Source of the DNA: Campylobacterales bacterium
GTDB taxonomy: Bacteria; Campylobacterota; Campylobacteria; Campylobacterales; QNZT01
NCBI GenBank assembly: GCA_027066435.1
Contig: JAMONX010000098.1
Location: 1-33,891, forward strand
Direction of reading: 5' to 3'
Length of the DNA: 33,891 nucleotides
The notes under the pieces were generated by a model. That model made no database searches and was not told the origin of the DNA. It was given only the letters and a program-made list of their open reading frames with translations. This document shows positions 24,639 through 33,832 of the stretch, piece after piece; within the stretch, counting starts at the first letter, position 1; each line of letters opens with the position of its first letter. A program made the translations under genes and the position numbers.

Positions 24639-26294
24639 ATGAACAATATAAAACAATTATTATTTTCTTTAACAGTGACAGCACTCATCTTTAGTGGTTG
24701 TGGCACAATAGTTGAAGATAGTGACAAAACAGATAGAATTATCATAGATGATGATTCAAATCCAAAATATAGCCAAAATCAAGAAGGGCTTATAATATAT
24801 GCTCAAGATTTATCACCCTCTAGCTATAAACTTGAACAGTTAGATAATAATGATTTTAACAAACTAAACGATGAACAAAAACTACAAGTTGCTGATAAAT
24901 TGTTAAGTACACTATTTTTTGGATACCCTTTAAAAACATTGGAAGATAAAATTGATTCTGGAAATTTTATAACAGATATACAAAGCTCTCTAAAAAGTGT
25001 AAAAAATGATACAGTAGAGTTAGAGAACTATATATCAAACAAAGAAAAATTTGATACAAGAAGTGGTGTTACTAAAATATTGACTAGATTTTATGCAATG
25101 AAAGAGTTAGATAGTCTTTTTTTAAAGAACTGGACAGCTTATATACTTTCTCAAACTATCATGTTCTCACCTGCTGTTGAATTAGATTCAGCCCAAGAAC
25201 CAAATATAGACAGAGTTTATAATCGTCTTGTAAAATCATTAGCTGAAGAAAATACAATGCAGTATATGACATATATTCATATGATGAGCGATGATAATTG
25301 GAGAAGATTTAGAAGCCCTGAGGATAATGGAAGAGAGATGCTTGAGATATTTTTACTAGATATGGATGATACCCATGTGCCAATTGCAGCAAAAGCATTA
25401 CAAAACTGGAGATTAGATAAAGCTAGTTATACACTTGTAGTTGGTCTTGATGACAATGCAAAACCATTAGAGCTATTTGGTACTACTATCTACAATGGAG
25501 AAGATTTTTATAGAGAACTTGCAAAATCTGACCAATTTACAAAAGGAGCAACAACAAGGCTTGTAGATTTTTTCTTTACAGATACAGATGCAGATAAGAA
25601 AGGTGAAATTATAGATAGCATTGTCTCAAGTACACCAAAAACTTGGCAAGATATTTTAATTCAAATTATATTTTCAAAAGAGTATCTAATCAATACCAGC
25701 CGTGCAAAAAGTGCAGAAGAGGCATTTTTTTCATTAACTAAGAAGATGGATTATAAACATAGAAGTAGTACATTTTATAATCTTAAAAATGCTCTAAATC
25801 TTATGAATCAAGCAAGTATGAAATATAAACTTGGAAAACTAAATCGTGTACCCTTAGATACACTTTCATTTGCTTATTACCATAAATTTATCAGAGACTC
25901 TATGCTTAGAGATAAATCAAACCCTGAGTATCTTGACGATTATACAACTTGGAGAAGGGATGGTTGGAGTGATAGTTTTATAGATTACAAGAATTTTAAT
26001 TATGATACAAATAATGCAATTGCAAGTTTAAACTCTTTGATTGATTTTATTTTTAAAACTACTATATCAAGAGCCCCAACAACAGAAGAGTTACTCCTAT
26101 TTCAAGAACATATGATTAGAGATTCCAATGGTAAAAAAGTATTTCATTATGCTTTTGATATGTTTAGAACATATGAAGATGATGCTCAAAAACAGAAGGA
26201 AACAAGAGCTTCATACAAAGCTAATATCGCTATTTTGATACTTGATTATATTTCAAGACTAGATACAATTTATATGCAAGAGAGGGTAAAATAG
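24639..26294 (+). CDS. DUF1800-family lipoprotein
   Basis: Signal peptide with lipobox IFSGC gives lipidation at Cys21. The body matches DUF1800: NGREMLEIFLLDMDD (230-244) followed by AAKALQNW corresponds to the family's conserved N-x-RE-x-x-EL and aRaLTGW motifs, and GTTIYNGEDFYRELAKS and TRLVDFFFTD fit the regions after it. Family members occur with DUF1501 proteins in many aquatic bacteria, as here: the partner starts two bases after the stop. Biochemical function is unknown. Being a lipoprotein is a local feature that places it at the outer membrane or periplasmic face. It is divergent from the polysaccharide operon with 195 nt between the starts. Confidence 0.78.
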   Translation: MNNIKQLLFSLTVTALIFSGCGTIVEDSDKTDRIIIDDDSNPKYSQNQEGLIIYAQDLSPSSYKLEQLDNNDFNKLNDEQKLQVADKLLSTLFFGYPLKTLEDKIDSGNFITDIQSSLKSVKNDTVELENYISNKEKFDTRSGVTKILTRFYAMKELDSLFLKNWTAYILSQTIMFSPAVELDSAQEPNIDRVYNRLVKSLAEENTMQYMTYIHMMSDDNWRRFRSPEDNGREMLEIFLLDMDDTHVPIAAKALQNWRLDKASYTLVVGLDDNAKPLELFGTTIYNGEDFYRELAKSDQFTKGATTRLVDFFFTDTDADKKGEIIDSIVSSTPKTWQDILIQIIFSKEYLINTSRAKSAEEAFFSLTKKMDYKHRSSTFYNLKNALNLMNQASMKYKLGKLNRVPLDTLSFAYYHKFIRDSMLRDKSNPEYLDDYTTWRRDGWSDSFIDYKNFNYDTNNAIASLNSLIDFIFKTTISRAPTTEELLLFQEHMIRDSNGKKVFHYAFDMFRTYEDDAQKQKETRASYKANIAILILDYISRLDTIYMQERVK

Positions 26295-26296
26295 TT

Positions 26297-27643
26297 ATGG
26301 AAAGAAGAAAATTTTTAAAATTATCGATAGCAGCGACAGTGGTTCTTCCTAGCATATCTTATGCAAAAAAAACAGATTTTAGTCAAATTCGTTTTTCAAA
26401 TAACAACAATAATGCACAGACTATTATTCTGTTTTTATATGGCGGTGCTAGTCAATTGGCAGGTAATCTTTCAAATTATGAAGAGATTGAAGAAAAATCT
26501 CAAAATAGCTATAAAGGATATTTTACAGGTGGAAATAAAATTGTTAAAACTCAAAACAATTTTTGGGAAAAAGCAGGTGGTAGTCACCTTGAAGCGATGT
26601 TAGCTGATGGAGATTTAACAATATTTAGAACTTGTTATTCAAAACAGAGAGAAGAGAGCAACAATAAAGCCCATGGTGTTTGTGTCAGTGAAAATCAAAA
26701 AGGCTCATTTAATCAAGATAGTGCAGGAATGATTACCAATTTAGCACAAATTTTAGAGAGTAATGGTGTCATAGATAGTAACACAATCATGCCCTTTGTC
26801 ACACTAGAGGGTGCATCTAGCTTTTTTGAACCAGGACAAATTCAGATACAAAGTTTTTTAAGACCTGTACAAATTGGTGATGATAACTCTAATCCTTTTA
26901 AAAGATATATTAGATCGTGGTTTAACTATACCCCTATGGAGAGAGAGATAGAAAACTACAACAATGCAGATAGTGGTTTTGACCCTGCACTTGATGCAAA
27001 GATAGATGCATTGGCACAAAAAATAAACAAACCAGGCAAGATAAAAGATGCATTTACAAAAAGAAAAAATTTAGAATCACTTGTTGAAAATATCAAAAGT
27101 CAAACTACACCAGATTTAGGTGAAAATGCCTATTCAAAAACTAAGTTTTCAAAAAAAATCGAAACAGCAGTTAAAGTACTAATAGAAAACCCTGATACAA
27201 AAGTTGTAACATTGGGAACAGAAGGACTTGGAGGATGGGATGATCATAGTCAATCTACAAAATATATACAAAGATCTGAAGATCTATTTAGGTCACTTAA
27301 ATCTGCTATGGCTCATATCAAAGCAAAAGAGAAAGATGGCAATATAAATATAATAGTTTTTGGAGATTTTGGACGAAATGTAAACTTAAATAACTCAAAC
27401 GGCTGGGATCATGGCAATTTACAAAACTTATATATTTTGGGTGGTAAAAACTATTTTACTCATCAAGGGATAGTAGGAGAAACTATCGTAACTGGTAGTG
27501 GAGAAAGTAATAGATTGTTTTTAAAACCAAAGATGGGAAGTTATGAATTTGAACCTTTAAGCATAGCAGCTACACTATATAAAATCTATGGAGTAGAAAA
27601 CCCTGAACTACTAACAGAAGGATATGAGCCTATAAATATATAG
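26297..27643 (+). CDS. Tat-exported DUF1501-family protein
   Basis: The N-terminus MERRKFLKLS plus a hydrophobic stretch ending SYA is a twin-arginine signal, so the protein folds in the cytoplasm before export, perhaps with a metal bound. DUF1501 motifs are clear: IILFLYGGASQLAGN near 43-57, GGWDDHS (312-318), IVFGDFGRN near 352-360 and GWDHGN. DUF1501 belongs to the alkaline-phosphatase/sulfatase superfamily, and the Asp/His motifs are in the expected metal-site positions. No substrate is known. It pairs with the DUF1800 lipoprotein and ends one base before the convergent ddl. Confidence 0.85.
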   Translation: MERRKFLKLSIAATVVLPSISYAKKTDFSQIRFSNNNNNAQTIILFLYGGASQLAGNLSNYEEIEEKSQNSYKGYFTGGNKIVKTQNNFWEKAGGSHLEAMLADGDLTIFRTCYSKQREESNNKAHGVCVSENQKGSFNQDSAGMITNLAQILESNGVIDSNTIMPFVTLEGASSFFEPGQIQIQSFLRPVQIGDDNSNPFKRYIRSWFNYTPMEREIENYNNADSGFDPALDAKIDALAQKINKPGKIKDAFTKRKNLESLVENIKSQTTPDLGENAYSKTKFSKKIETAVKVLIENPDTKVVTLGTEGLGGWDDHSQSTKYIQRSEDLFRSLKSAMAHIKAKEKDGNINIIVFGDFGRNVNLNNSNGWDHGNLQNLYILGGKNYFTHQGIVGETIVTGSGESNRLFLKPKMGSYEFEPLSIAATLYKIYGVENPELLTEGYEPINI

Positions 27644-27644
27644 A

Positions 27645-28676
27645 CTACTTCCCCTTAGCCTTTTGTATGGAGTGGATATACTGATAATCAATCGGTATAT
27701 CTTGGCTCTTAGGAAGAGATAGACTTAACTTCTCTATCACTTGATTAAAATCTTCAAAAAGATAGTTTGCCATACTTCCTGGAATCGGATTTATTTCGTT
27801 TAAGACAATTTTTCCATCAATCACAAAAAAGTCACAACGAATAAGAGCTCCTTCAAATAGAGTTCCGTAAATTTTTTTAAATGAGAGCTTGAGATTCTCT
27901 TCAAGATAAGAGTCTATCTCTGCCTCTTGTACTTTGGAGGTTCTTGAAAAATCAAGATATTTCTTATCAAAATCCAAAAATATCTCTTTTTTTGGCTCTT
28001 CTATGATAGAGAAGATAAATTCATCAGTTTTTGTACCCGCTAAATTATACTCACAAACCCCTTCTATAAAAGGTTCAACCAATACCTCATTATCAAACTC
28101 ATATGCAACATCAAGTGCATACTCCAACTCACTCTCATCTCTAACAACACTAACACCAATAGAACTTCCAAGACAAAGAGGTTTTATGATTACTGGATAA
28201 TCTAGACTTATTTTATATGCACCCTTTTTTAAAACTTCATAATCTACACTCTCAATTCCCAAAGATTTTGCATACAATTTTGTAAAAAGTTTATTAAAAC
28301 TAATAACACTTGCATCTACACGAGGTCCAATAAAAGGGATATTAAAAAACTCAAATAAAGATGATAATTTTCCATCCTCCCCATCTCCACCATGAGAGAG
28401 ATTTAGAGCGATATCAAACTCTATTTTTTTCTCACCTGTAAATTTTTTTTGATAAAAACCACCATTTTTTAGAGTTAGTTTTGGACTCTTTTTATAATCT
28501 CCTGAGCTAAATAATTTTGATTTTATCTCATCTGTAGAGATTAGATAAAACTCTCTATTTGCATCACAAAATATATATATTTTTTCACAAGATAGTACAT
28601 CTTTCATAGCGATAGCACTAACTATACTTATCTCATGTTCATAGCTTAATGCCCCAAAAACAATAGCAATTTTCAA
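27645..28676 (-). CDS. ddl: D-alanine--D-alanine ligase
   Basis: An ATP-grasp enzyme joining two D-alanines for peptidoglycan precursor synthesis. Motifs: EHEISIVSA near the N-terminus, LNLSHGGDGEDGKLSSLFE, IPFIGPRVDASVISFNKLFT, VIIKPLCLGSSIGVSVV (ATP-binding loop) and VLNEINPIPGSM (metal and substrate binding). Length 343 is normal for Campylobacterota. It is the last gene of a fapA-ruvA-ddl unit, 10 nt after ruvA, and ends one base from the convergent DUF1501 gene with no room for a terminator. Confidence 0.95.
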   Translation of the reverse strand: MKIAIVFGALSYEHEISIVSAIAMKDVLSCEKIYIFCDANREFYLISTDEIKSKLFSSGDYKKSPKLTLKNGGFYQKKFTGEKKIEFDIALNLSHGGDGEDGKLSSLFEFFNIPFIGPRVDASVISFNKLFTKLYAKSLGIESVDYEVLKKGAYKISLDYPVIIKPLCLGSSIGVSVVRDESELEYALDVAYEFDNEVLVEPFIEGVCEYNLAGTKTDEFIFSIIEEPKKEIFLDFDKKYLDFSRTSKVQEAEIDSYLEENLKLSFKKIYGTLFEGALIRCDFFVIDGKIVLNEINPIPGSMANYLFEDFNQVIEKLSLSLPKSQDIPIDYQYIHSIQKAKGK

Positions 28677-28686
28677 TAATTATTCC

Positions 28687-29244
28687 TTAAGTTAATTTTT
28701 TCAAAGCCTCTTTGATAAGTTCGGCTGTCTCTTTTGATTTGCAACTACCCAAAACTTTTTGAATCTTATCTTTTTTAAAGCCTAAACTCTCTAACGCTAA
28801 AAGAGCATCTGTTTTTGCAAGGTTTGAATCATCACTCTCATTTAGAGTTAAATCAAAATCACCTAATTCTACCAAAATTCTCTTTGCACTTTTGGGACCA
28901 ATTCCTGGAACCATTTTTATAGTATTGACATCACTTGACATCACAGCTTTTGAAAAAGCTTCAGGGGTAAATGTAGAACATATCGCTAATGCTGTACTAG
29001 GACCTACTCCATTTATCTTGATAACACGATCAAACATTAATTTTTCTAAGGAATCCACAAATCCATAAAGAGAGTGACTATCTTCTTTGATAATTTGTGT
29101 GGTATGCAGTGATACAAAATCAGTAGATATTTTAGCAGAGCTATTTAGTGAGATATAGACTAAGTATGTCAAACCATTTGAGAGTTTTAGGTGTAAAAAA
29201 GTTGGCTCTTTTTTTACAACCTCTCCTTCTATCGCAACTATCAT
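28687..29244 (-). CDS. ruvA: Holliday junction branch migration protein RuvA
   Basis: RuvA binds four-way junctions and loads the RuvB helicase in recombination repair. The N-terminal OB fold (MIVAIEGEVVKKEPTFLHL), the tandem HhH motifs (IKINGVGPSTALAICS and IKMVPGIGPKSAKRILVEL) and the C-terminal RuvB-contacting domain (DALLALESLGFKKDKIQKVL) are all present. Length 185 is normal. It lies between fapA (9 nt) and ddl (10 nt), so it is co-transcribed with them. Confidence 0.96.
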   Translation of the reverse strand: MIVAIEGEVVKKEPTFLHLKLSNGLTYLVYISLNSSAKISTDFVSLHTTQIIKEDSHSLYGFVDSLEKLMFDRVIKINGVGPSTALAICSTFTPEAFSKAVMSSDVNTIKMVPGIGPKSAKRILVELGDFDLTLNESDDSNLAKTDALLALESLGFKKDKIQKVLGSCKSKETAELIKEALKKLT

Positions 29245-29253
29245 ATATGCTTG

Positions 29254-31155
29254 TCATCCTTTTCTATTTAGTGTAAACTCTCCCTCTTCTTGATTACCTT
29301 GTAAAGTTATCTCTCTTGCAATCTCTCCATCTTTTAAAAGATGAGATGCAGTAACTGGAGGATCTATAATCACAAATATGACTTCATTAAACTCTCTCCA
29401 AGCAGAATTATTAATAACCTTAGCTTCAAAGACAGAAGATTGAAGATTTTTTAAATTCTCTATCAGAGTCTCTTTCTCTATTTTAGCATCTTTTAACTCT
29501 TTTATTAATAGGTTATGCTCTTTTATCCTGTTTTGGTTCTCTTTCATCTTTAGAATCAACGAAGAGGGTGGATTTACACCTGTCTCTCTTAAATATTTTA
29601 TACGCTCATATATATTTTGTGTAGTCTCTTTTTCATGATTTATTTTAATTTTTATCTGTTTTATCTTTTTTATAATTTGAGTAATATTTATACCAATATC
29701 AATAATATTTGACTCTAAATTTTCTACCTTCTCTTTAAAGCCTCTTTGTGCCTTTGAATCAATTATAAACTTATTACCTTCTCCTTCAACCTTTCCTAGC
29801 TCTATATGATTTGAAGCATTTACATTTACATTTGATAATACTGTATCGATATAAACCTCTTTTGCATATATCTCCCCACCTGAAGCTTTTTTGATATGTA
29901 CGATATCACCAACAACCTTTCCACCATCAAGCAAATCAATTGTTATCTTTTCACCATCAACAAAACCTTTATGTAAATTAATAGTAACATCTCCCCCATG
30001 CAAAGAAGAGCTTTGATGTGTCTGACCACCAATCTCTATCACTTTTGCTTTTACTGTAGCTCCATTTCCGACATTGCCCCCTGCTCTTATCTCAGAGGTT
30101 TCGATATTTACTCCCGCACCTATTGCATCTGACATTGAGTCGTTGCACTCTATGTTTATCTTGATATCTTTATCATCACCTGTTTCTATTGAGCCTGTTG
30201 TTTTAAAACTCACTTCATCTACAACTAACTCATCTCGAATTTCAAACTCATGTTCTCTTACTTCATTTATAAAACCACTTCTTTTTGCGATATATTGAAT
30301 TTTATCAGCCATATCTCTAGCCTCAATATCATCACTAACTTTTATTTGTGAACTCTCACTTGATAACTCTACCTCTTTTAATGGTAAAAACTCTCCTCTG
30401 CAATTTCGTCCTGCTTTACCCTCTTTTTGTTTTATAACTTCTATTATCACATCACCCTCTTTTGCAGTATGCATAAACCCTTTATCTGAGTGATCAACCT
30501 TGGCATTAACATCAATTTTTTTAGTTTTATAGCTATAAATGATAGAACCTGGAGTATTTTTTTGCATCTCATAAGCTTTGGATATTGTAAATGTGATATT
30601 TTCTTCAATTTTCTTATTTACTCTGATAGAAGAGACTATCTTTTTAATCTCGGCATTCACTCCATCATCAAAACATCCCAAAAGAATCCCTTGTTTTGCT
30701 TTTTTTCTATCAAGTTCAGCAATAATTTCAGCTTCAAGTCCATCAAAATATTGAACTTTATCTTGCTTTTTTATTGTTGCCATTATTTGTGTAAAAGATT
30801 TATTTGCCCCTAAAGCAATTTTTATAGGAAATTTAGAGCCACTCTTTTTAAATACTTCAACTTTTAACTTTTGAATTATCTCCAATGTTGGATTTAAGAT
30901 ATTTTCCTCTTTAAAAAAACTCTCCCGCTCCATCTCTTTTAACTCTTTATATCTTGAAGAGTCCACATTTTTATAATAAGTTTTAAAAGAGAGAATCTTA
31001 AAATCTAAATCTTTCTCCATTAAATTATGTGCTTTAGCAATTTTATTTAAGTCTTTAGCAATATTTGTACTCTCTATCACCTGTTTCTCAAAAGCAATTA
31101 CCCCAACTATCTCATCTTGATTGTCACTTTTCTTAAATACATCAAATAATCCCAC
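29254..31155 (-). CDS. fapA: DUF342/FapA-family polar flagellar assembly-like protein
   Basis: A 633-residue soluble protein. The middle has the FapA beta-helix: repeated short strands such as GSIETGDDKDIKINIEC, SEIRAGGNVGNGATVKAKV, SLHGGDVTINLHKG and GGKVVGDIVHIKKASGGEIYAKEV. A long coiled coil follows (about residues 455-570). FapA in Vibrio regulates flagellar assembly and localises polar factors. I use a GTG at 31155, which gives MGLFDVFKKSD and has GAGGA seven bases upstream; in-frame ATG (31176) and TTG (31182) starts have no ribosome binding site. First gene of the fapA-ruvA-ddl unit, divergent from the two-component genes. Confidence 0.85.
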   Translation of the reverse strand: MGLFDVFKKSDNQDEIVGVIAFEKQVIESTNIAKDLNKIAKAHNLMEKDLDFKILSFKTYYKNVDSSRYKELKEMERESFFKEENILNPTLEIIQKLKVEVFKKSGSKFPIKIALGANKSFTQIMATIKKQDKVQYFDGLEAEIIAELDRKKAKQGILLGCFDDGVNAEIKKIVSSIRVNKKIEENITFTISKAYEMQKNTPGSIIYSYKTKKIDVNAKVDHSDKGFMHTAKEGDVIIEVIKQKEGKAGRNCRGEFLPLKEVELSSESSQIKVSDDIEARDMADKIQYIAKRSGFINEVREHEFEIRDELVVDEVSFKTTGSIETGDDKDIKINIECNDSMSDAIGAGVNIETSEIRAGGNVGNGATVKAKVIEIGGQTHQSSSLHGGDVTINLHKGFVDGEKITIDLLDGGKVVGDIVHIKKASGGEIYAKEVYIDTVLSNVNVNASNHIELGKVEGEGNKFIIDSKAQRGFKEKVENLESNIIDIGINITQIIKKIKQIKIKINHEKETTQNIYERIKYLRETGVNPPSSLILKMKENQNRIKEHNLLIKELKDAKIEKETLIENLKNLQSSVFEAKVINNSAWREFNEVIFVIIDPPVTASHLLKDGEIAREITLQGNQEEGEFTLNRKG

Positions 31156-31217
31156 AATAGCTTCCTCTATTTTCATTAACAATTAAATCGACAAAAATGA
31201 AAAATATTTTAATAAAT

Positions 31218-31257
31218 GGTATCTCTAAACAGTCTCTACATACAATTTTAATATAAT
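31218..31257 (+). promoter_or_regulatory. Two-component gene promoter with 11-bp direct repeat box
   Basis: TATAAT lies at 31252-31257. Exactly 30 nt upstream begins TCTCTAAACA (31222-31231, in GGTATCTCTAAACA), as before dsbD. TCTCTA recurs at 31233-31238, an 11-bp step. OmpR-family regulators bind direct repeats with 10-11 bp spacing, so this may be an autoregulatory site. It also lies upstream of the divergent fapA. Confidence 0.5.
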
Positions 31258-31280
31258 CAAAAATAAAATTAGGAAAAACT

Positions 31281-31937
31281 TTGAAAATACTCCTTCTTGA
31301 AGATGACCCAATACTTTCAGATATAATGTATGATCATTTAGATGAGTATGGATATGAAGTAACTTTATGTGGTGATGGAGATAAAGCTCTTGAAGCAATT
31401 GACACCACAAACTTTGATCTTTTCATCTTTGATATAAATGTACCGATGCAAAGTGGTATAGATGTGTTGACAAGTTCTAGGTCTTATCACAAAAATACAC
31501 CTACTATTTTAATAACAGCATACCAAGATATAGAGCATTTAAAAAGAGGATTTATAGCAGGATGTGATGACTATATCAAAAAACCTTTTGAACTTGAAGA
31601 GTTAGACCACAGAATAGAAAATATTAAAAGAAAATTTAACATTGATACAAATCAAAGTATTTTGATATCAGAAGATATCTATTTTGACTACAGCAAACAT
31701 ATGATAAAAATCAAAGACAATATCCATAAACTCTCCCAAAAAGAGTCTCAAATCTTAAACTATTTTTTAAATAATCCAAAAAGAGCAATCTCAAATGAAG
31801 AACTAATGCAAAATATCTGGGAGTACCAAGATATACCAAGTAACGCAACTCTAAGAGTTTATATCAAAAATCTTCGTATGATTTTAGGATTTGAAAAAAT
31901 TCGGACTATTCGTGGGGTTGGATATTGTTTTGAATAG
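31281..31937 (+). CDS. OmpR-family response regulator
   Basis: Receiver domain with acidic pocket E7-D8-D9, phosphoacceptor D51 (FIFDINVP), T79 and K101 (DDYIKKPFE). Residues 125-218 are a winged-helix DNA-binding domain (LSQKESQILNYFLNN, NEELMQNIWE, LRVYIKNLRMIL, IRTIRGVGY). The start is TTG with AGGA six bases upstream. Its end overlaps the kinase start by 8 nt. The regulated genes are unknown; box sharing with dsbD hints at an envelope or redox target. It resembles the Campylobacter DccR/RacR group in size only. Confidence 0.95.
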   Translation: MKILLLEDDPILSDIMYDHLDEYGYEVTLCGDGDKALEAIDTTNFDLFIFDINVPMQSGIDVLTSSRSYHKNTPTILITAYQDIEHLKRGFIAGCDDYIKKPFELEELDHRIENIKRKFNIDTNQSILISEDIYFDYSKHMIKIKDNIHKLSQKESQILNYFLNNPKRAISNEELMQNIWEYQDIPSNATLRVYIKNLRMILGFEKIRTIRGVGYCFE

Positions 31938-33123
31938 AGATGAAAAAAAAGCACTTTGGAGTTTTATAAGCATCTACACGATTTCATCAGTTTTTCTAAT
32001 GAGTGTCATTGTATTTTTGTATTATAACAAAGAGTTAAAGAGTCATAAGAAAGTTTGCCAAAAAGATCTTCAAGAGACAATCATGGAAGTAGAACTCCAG
32101 CTTTTAAAAGCTTTTGTAGAAAAAAAAGAGTTTATTTTCTCTCCACTAGACTATACACTACAAGTTGGTCTATTTGACAAAAATAGAGAAAAGATAGAGT
32201 CAAATCTTAACTTTTGCGATGTAAATTTTAAAGAGACGATGAATGTAAAAGATGAACGGGTACATCGTGTCTTTAAACTAAAAAATCCAATACAAAATAT
32301 CAGCTATATCGTCGCCGAAGACTCTAGTATGCCATCAAATATAAAAAATCTAAAATACCTTATATTTTTGACTATCTTTATCTCTTCCATATTTATAGCT
32401 TTTATCGGATATCTATTAAGCCGAATTCTTTTAAAACCTGTAAATGAAAAAATTGCACAAATCAATCACTTCATAAAAGATAGTGCCCACGAGATAAACA
32501 CCCCAGTTACTGCCCTTTTGATGAGTGTCTCTGCTCTTAAAAAAAAGGGATTTGGTGAACAAAAACTGTTAAAACATATCGCAATAAGCTCCAAACAGAT
32601 TTCAGATATCTACAATGCCCTCTCCTATGTTGCATTTAATGATATCAAAAAGAGTGATGAAATAGTAAAATTTGACCTAAGAAAAGAGGTTTTAAAAAGC
32701 ATAGCATTTTATAAAGAGATTGCAGATGCAAAAAACATAAAAATAGTAGAAAATTTAGACCCTTGTTATATGAAAATGGACAAAGATAGTGCCAATAAAC
32801 TTATAAACAACCTACTCTCTAACGCAATCAAATATAGCTACAATAACAAAACAGTTTACATAACACTAAAAGATAAAACTCTAACAATCAAAGATGAAGG
32901 AATGGGAATAGATGAAAAAGATAAACAAGAGATACTAAAACGCTACATAAGAGGTACAGACCAAGTTGGCGGATTTGGCATAGGACTTGATATCGTAAAC
33001 TCAATATGCAATGAGTATGATATAAAACTTAGCATCGATTCAAAACCTGGTGTTGGAAGTAGCTTTGATTTGGATTTTTCAAATCTTTCGAGAGAGCAAT
33101 TATCGATACAAGAGTCGCACTAG
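31930..33123 (+). CDS. Membrane sensor histidine kinase
   Basis: Two membrane helices (about 10-31 and 142-164) bound a periplasmic region of about 110 residues with no domain I recognise but two cysteines. A HisKA domain follows with H187 in DSAHEINTPVTALL, then the HATPase domain: N-box NLLSNAIKYSY, G1 DEGMGID and G2 GGFGIGLDIV. I use the TTG at 31930 (TTGAATAG, overlapping the regulator stop), giving MNRDEKKALWSF; the frame is open further upstream but would place a start deep inside the regulator. It partners the regulator before it. Confidence 0.94.
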   Translation: MNRDEKKALWSFISIYTISSVFLMSVIVFLYYNKELKSHKKVCQKDLQETIMEVELQLLKAFVEKKEFIFSPLDYTLQVGLFDKNREKIESNLNFCDVNFKETMNVKDERVHRVFKLKNPIQNISYIVAEDSSMPSNIKNLKYLIFLTIFISSIFIAFIGYLLSRILLKPVNEKIAQINHFIKDSAHEINTPVTALLMSVSALKKKGFGEQKLLKHIAISSKQISDIYNALSYVAFNDIKKSDEIVKFDLRKEVLKSIAFYKEIADAKNIKIVENLDPCYMKMDKDSANKLINNLLSNAIKYSYNNKTVYITLKDKTLTIKDEGMGIDEKDKQEILKRYIRGTDQVGGFGIGLDIVNSICNEYDIKLSIDSKPGVGSSFDLDFSNLSREQLSIQESH

Positions 33124-33171
33124 AAAGAGAGGTAGTAATATTCAAATAACGCTTTTATGATGAATAGAAAA

Positions 33172-33765
33172 TCATGGGGAATCTATCATTGGTATCTTCA
33201 TTATATATCTTGGAACTTGCATTTTATATTGTATATAAGCCTCACCATGCAGACCCGTCAAATAATCTTCTTCCTTCATTATCATTTTGTGTACAAATAT
33301 AAACCCAACTATAGAAAGACCAAACAGTATCAAATTTTGCAACAAAATTGTATATGAGGCAAACATTATTAAATATGATACAAAATATGGATTGCGAGTA
33401 AATCGATAAATCCCAGTTGTAATCAATTTAGTTTTTTGATTTTCTAAAATTCCAACCCTCCAAGAGTCTTTCATATGCATTAATGATGCTCCAGATACAA
33501 TAAGATTTAAAAACAAAAGCATAAAACCTAAAGCCATAGCAAAGAAATCACTTAACAACTGCACTTCTCCAAAAGGCTTTTTAAGAACACTTATCCATAC
33601 AGAAATCCCAATAAATAAAACAAAAAAAGCAATTGAGCTAGTTGCTTCAATATTATACCCTCGAATCTGTTTTCCTGTTCTTTTGTGAAGAGTAATATTT
33701 TTCATCAAAAACATTCCCTGAAAAAGCAATTGATGAAGCAGTATAACAAGTGTGATTTTTGACAT
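33172..33765 (-). CDS. ICMT-like (isoprenylcysteine carboxyl methyltransferase family) membrane protein
   Basis: 197 residues with four or five membrane helices. The C-terminal part has the conserved core of the ICMT/PEMT superfamily: LITTGIYRFTRNPYFVSY, then MKEEDYLTGLHGEAYIQYKMQVPRYI, which form the SAM site at the membrane face. Bacterial members have diverse or unknown substrates, such as lipids, small hydrophobic molecules or methanethiol. The ATG at 33765 is six bases from AAAGGAG; the ATG at 33771 touches the ribosome binding site and is rejected. It is convergent with the kinase gene, with 48 bases between the two. Confidence 0.85.
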   Translation of the reverse strand: MSKITLVILLHQLLFQGMFLMKNITLHKRTGKQIRGYNIEATSSIAFFVLFIGISVWISVLKKPFGEVQLLSDFFAMALGFMLLFLNLIVSGASLMHMKDSWRVGILENQKTKLITTGIYRFTRNPYFVSYLIMFASYTILLQNLILFGLSIVGFIFVHKMIMKEEDYLTGLHGEAYIQYKMQVPRYIMKIPMIDSP

Positions 33766-33819
33766 TGTCATCTCCTTTCATCATGCTAACAAATTCTTTC
33801 TTGTGGAATTTTATAATTT

Positions 33820-33832
33820 AGGATTATAAATC
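33820..33832 (-). promoter_or_regulatory. Putative -10 region within small palindrome, ICMT-like gene
   Basis: On the minus strand GGATTTATAATCC contains TATAAT and is itself a 5-bp inverted repeat with a 3-nt centre, 55 nt before the start codon. No -35 is evident. Low confidence. Confidence 0.3.

Noticed and set aside
30490-30813. Open frame of about 107 codons on the plus strand inside fapA
   Set aside because: It lies wholly within fapA on the other strand, has no ribosome binding site, and its Phe/Ile-rich translation is what antisense of Lys/Glu/Asn codons gives.
5604-33765. A CAAX-processing pathway from the STE24-like protease plus the ICMT-like protein
   Set aside because: The genes are 26 kb apart, no prenyltransferase is present, and both families have prenyl-independent bacterial members.
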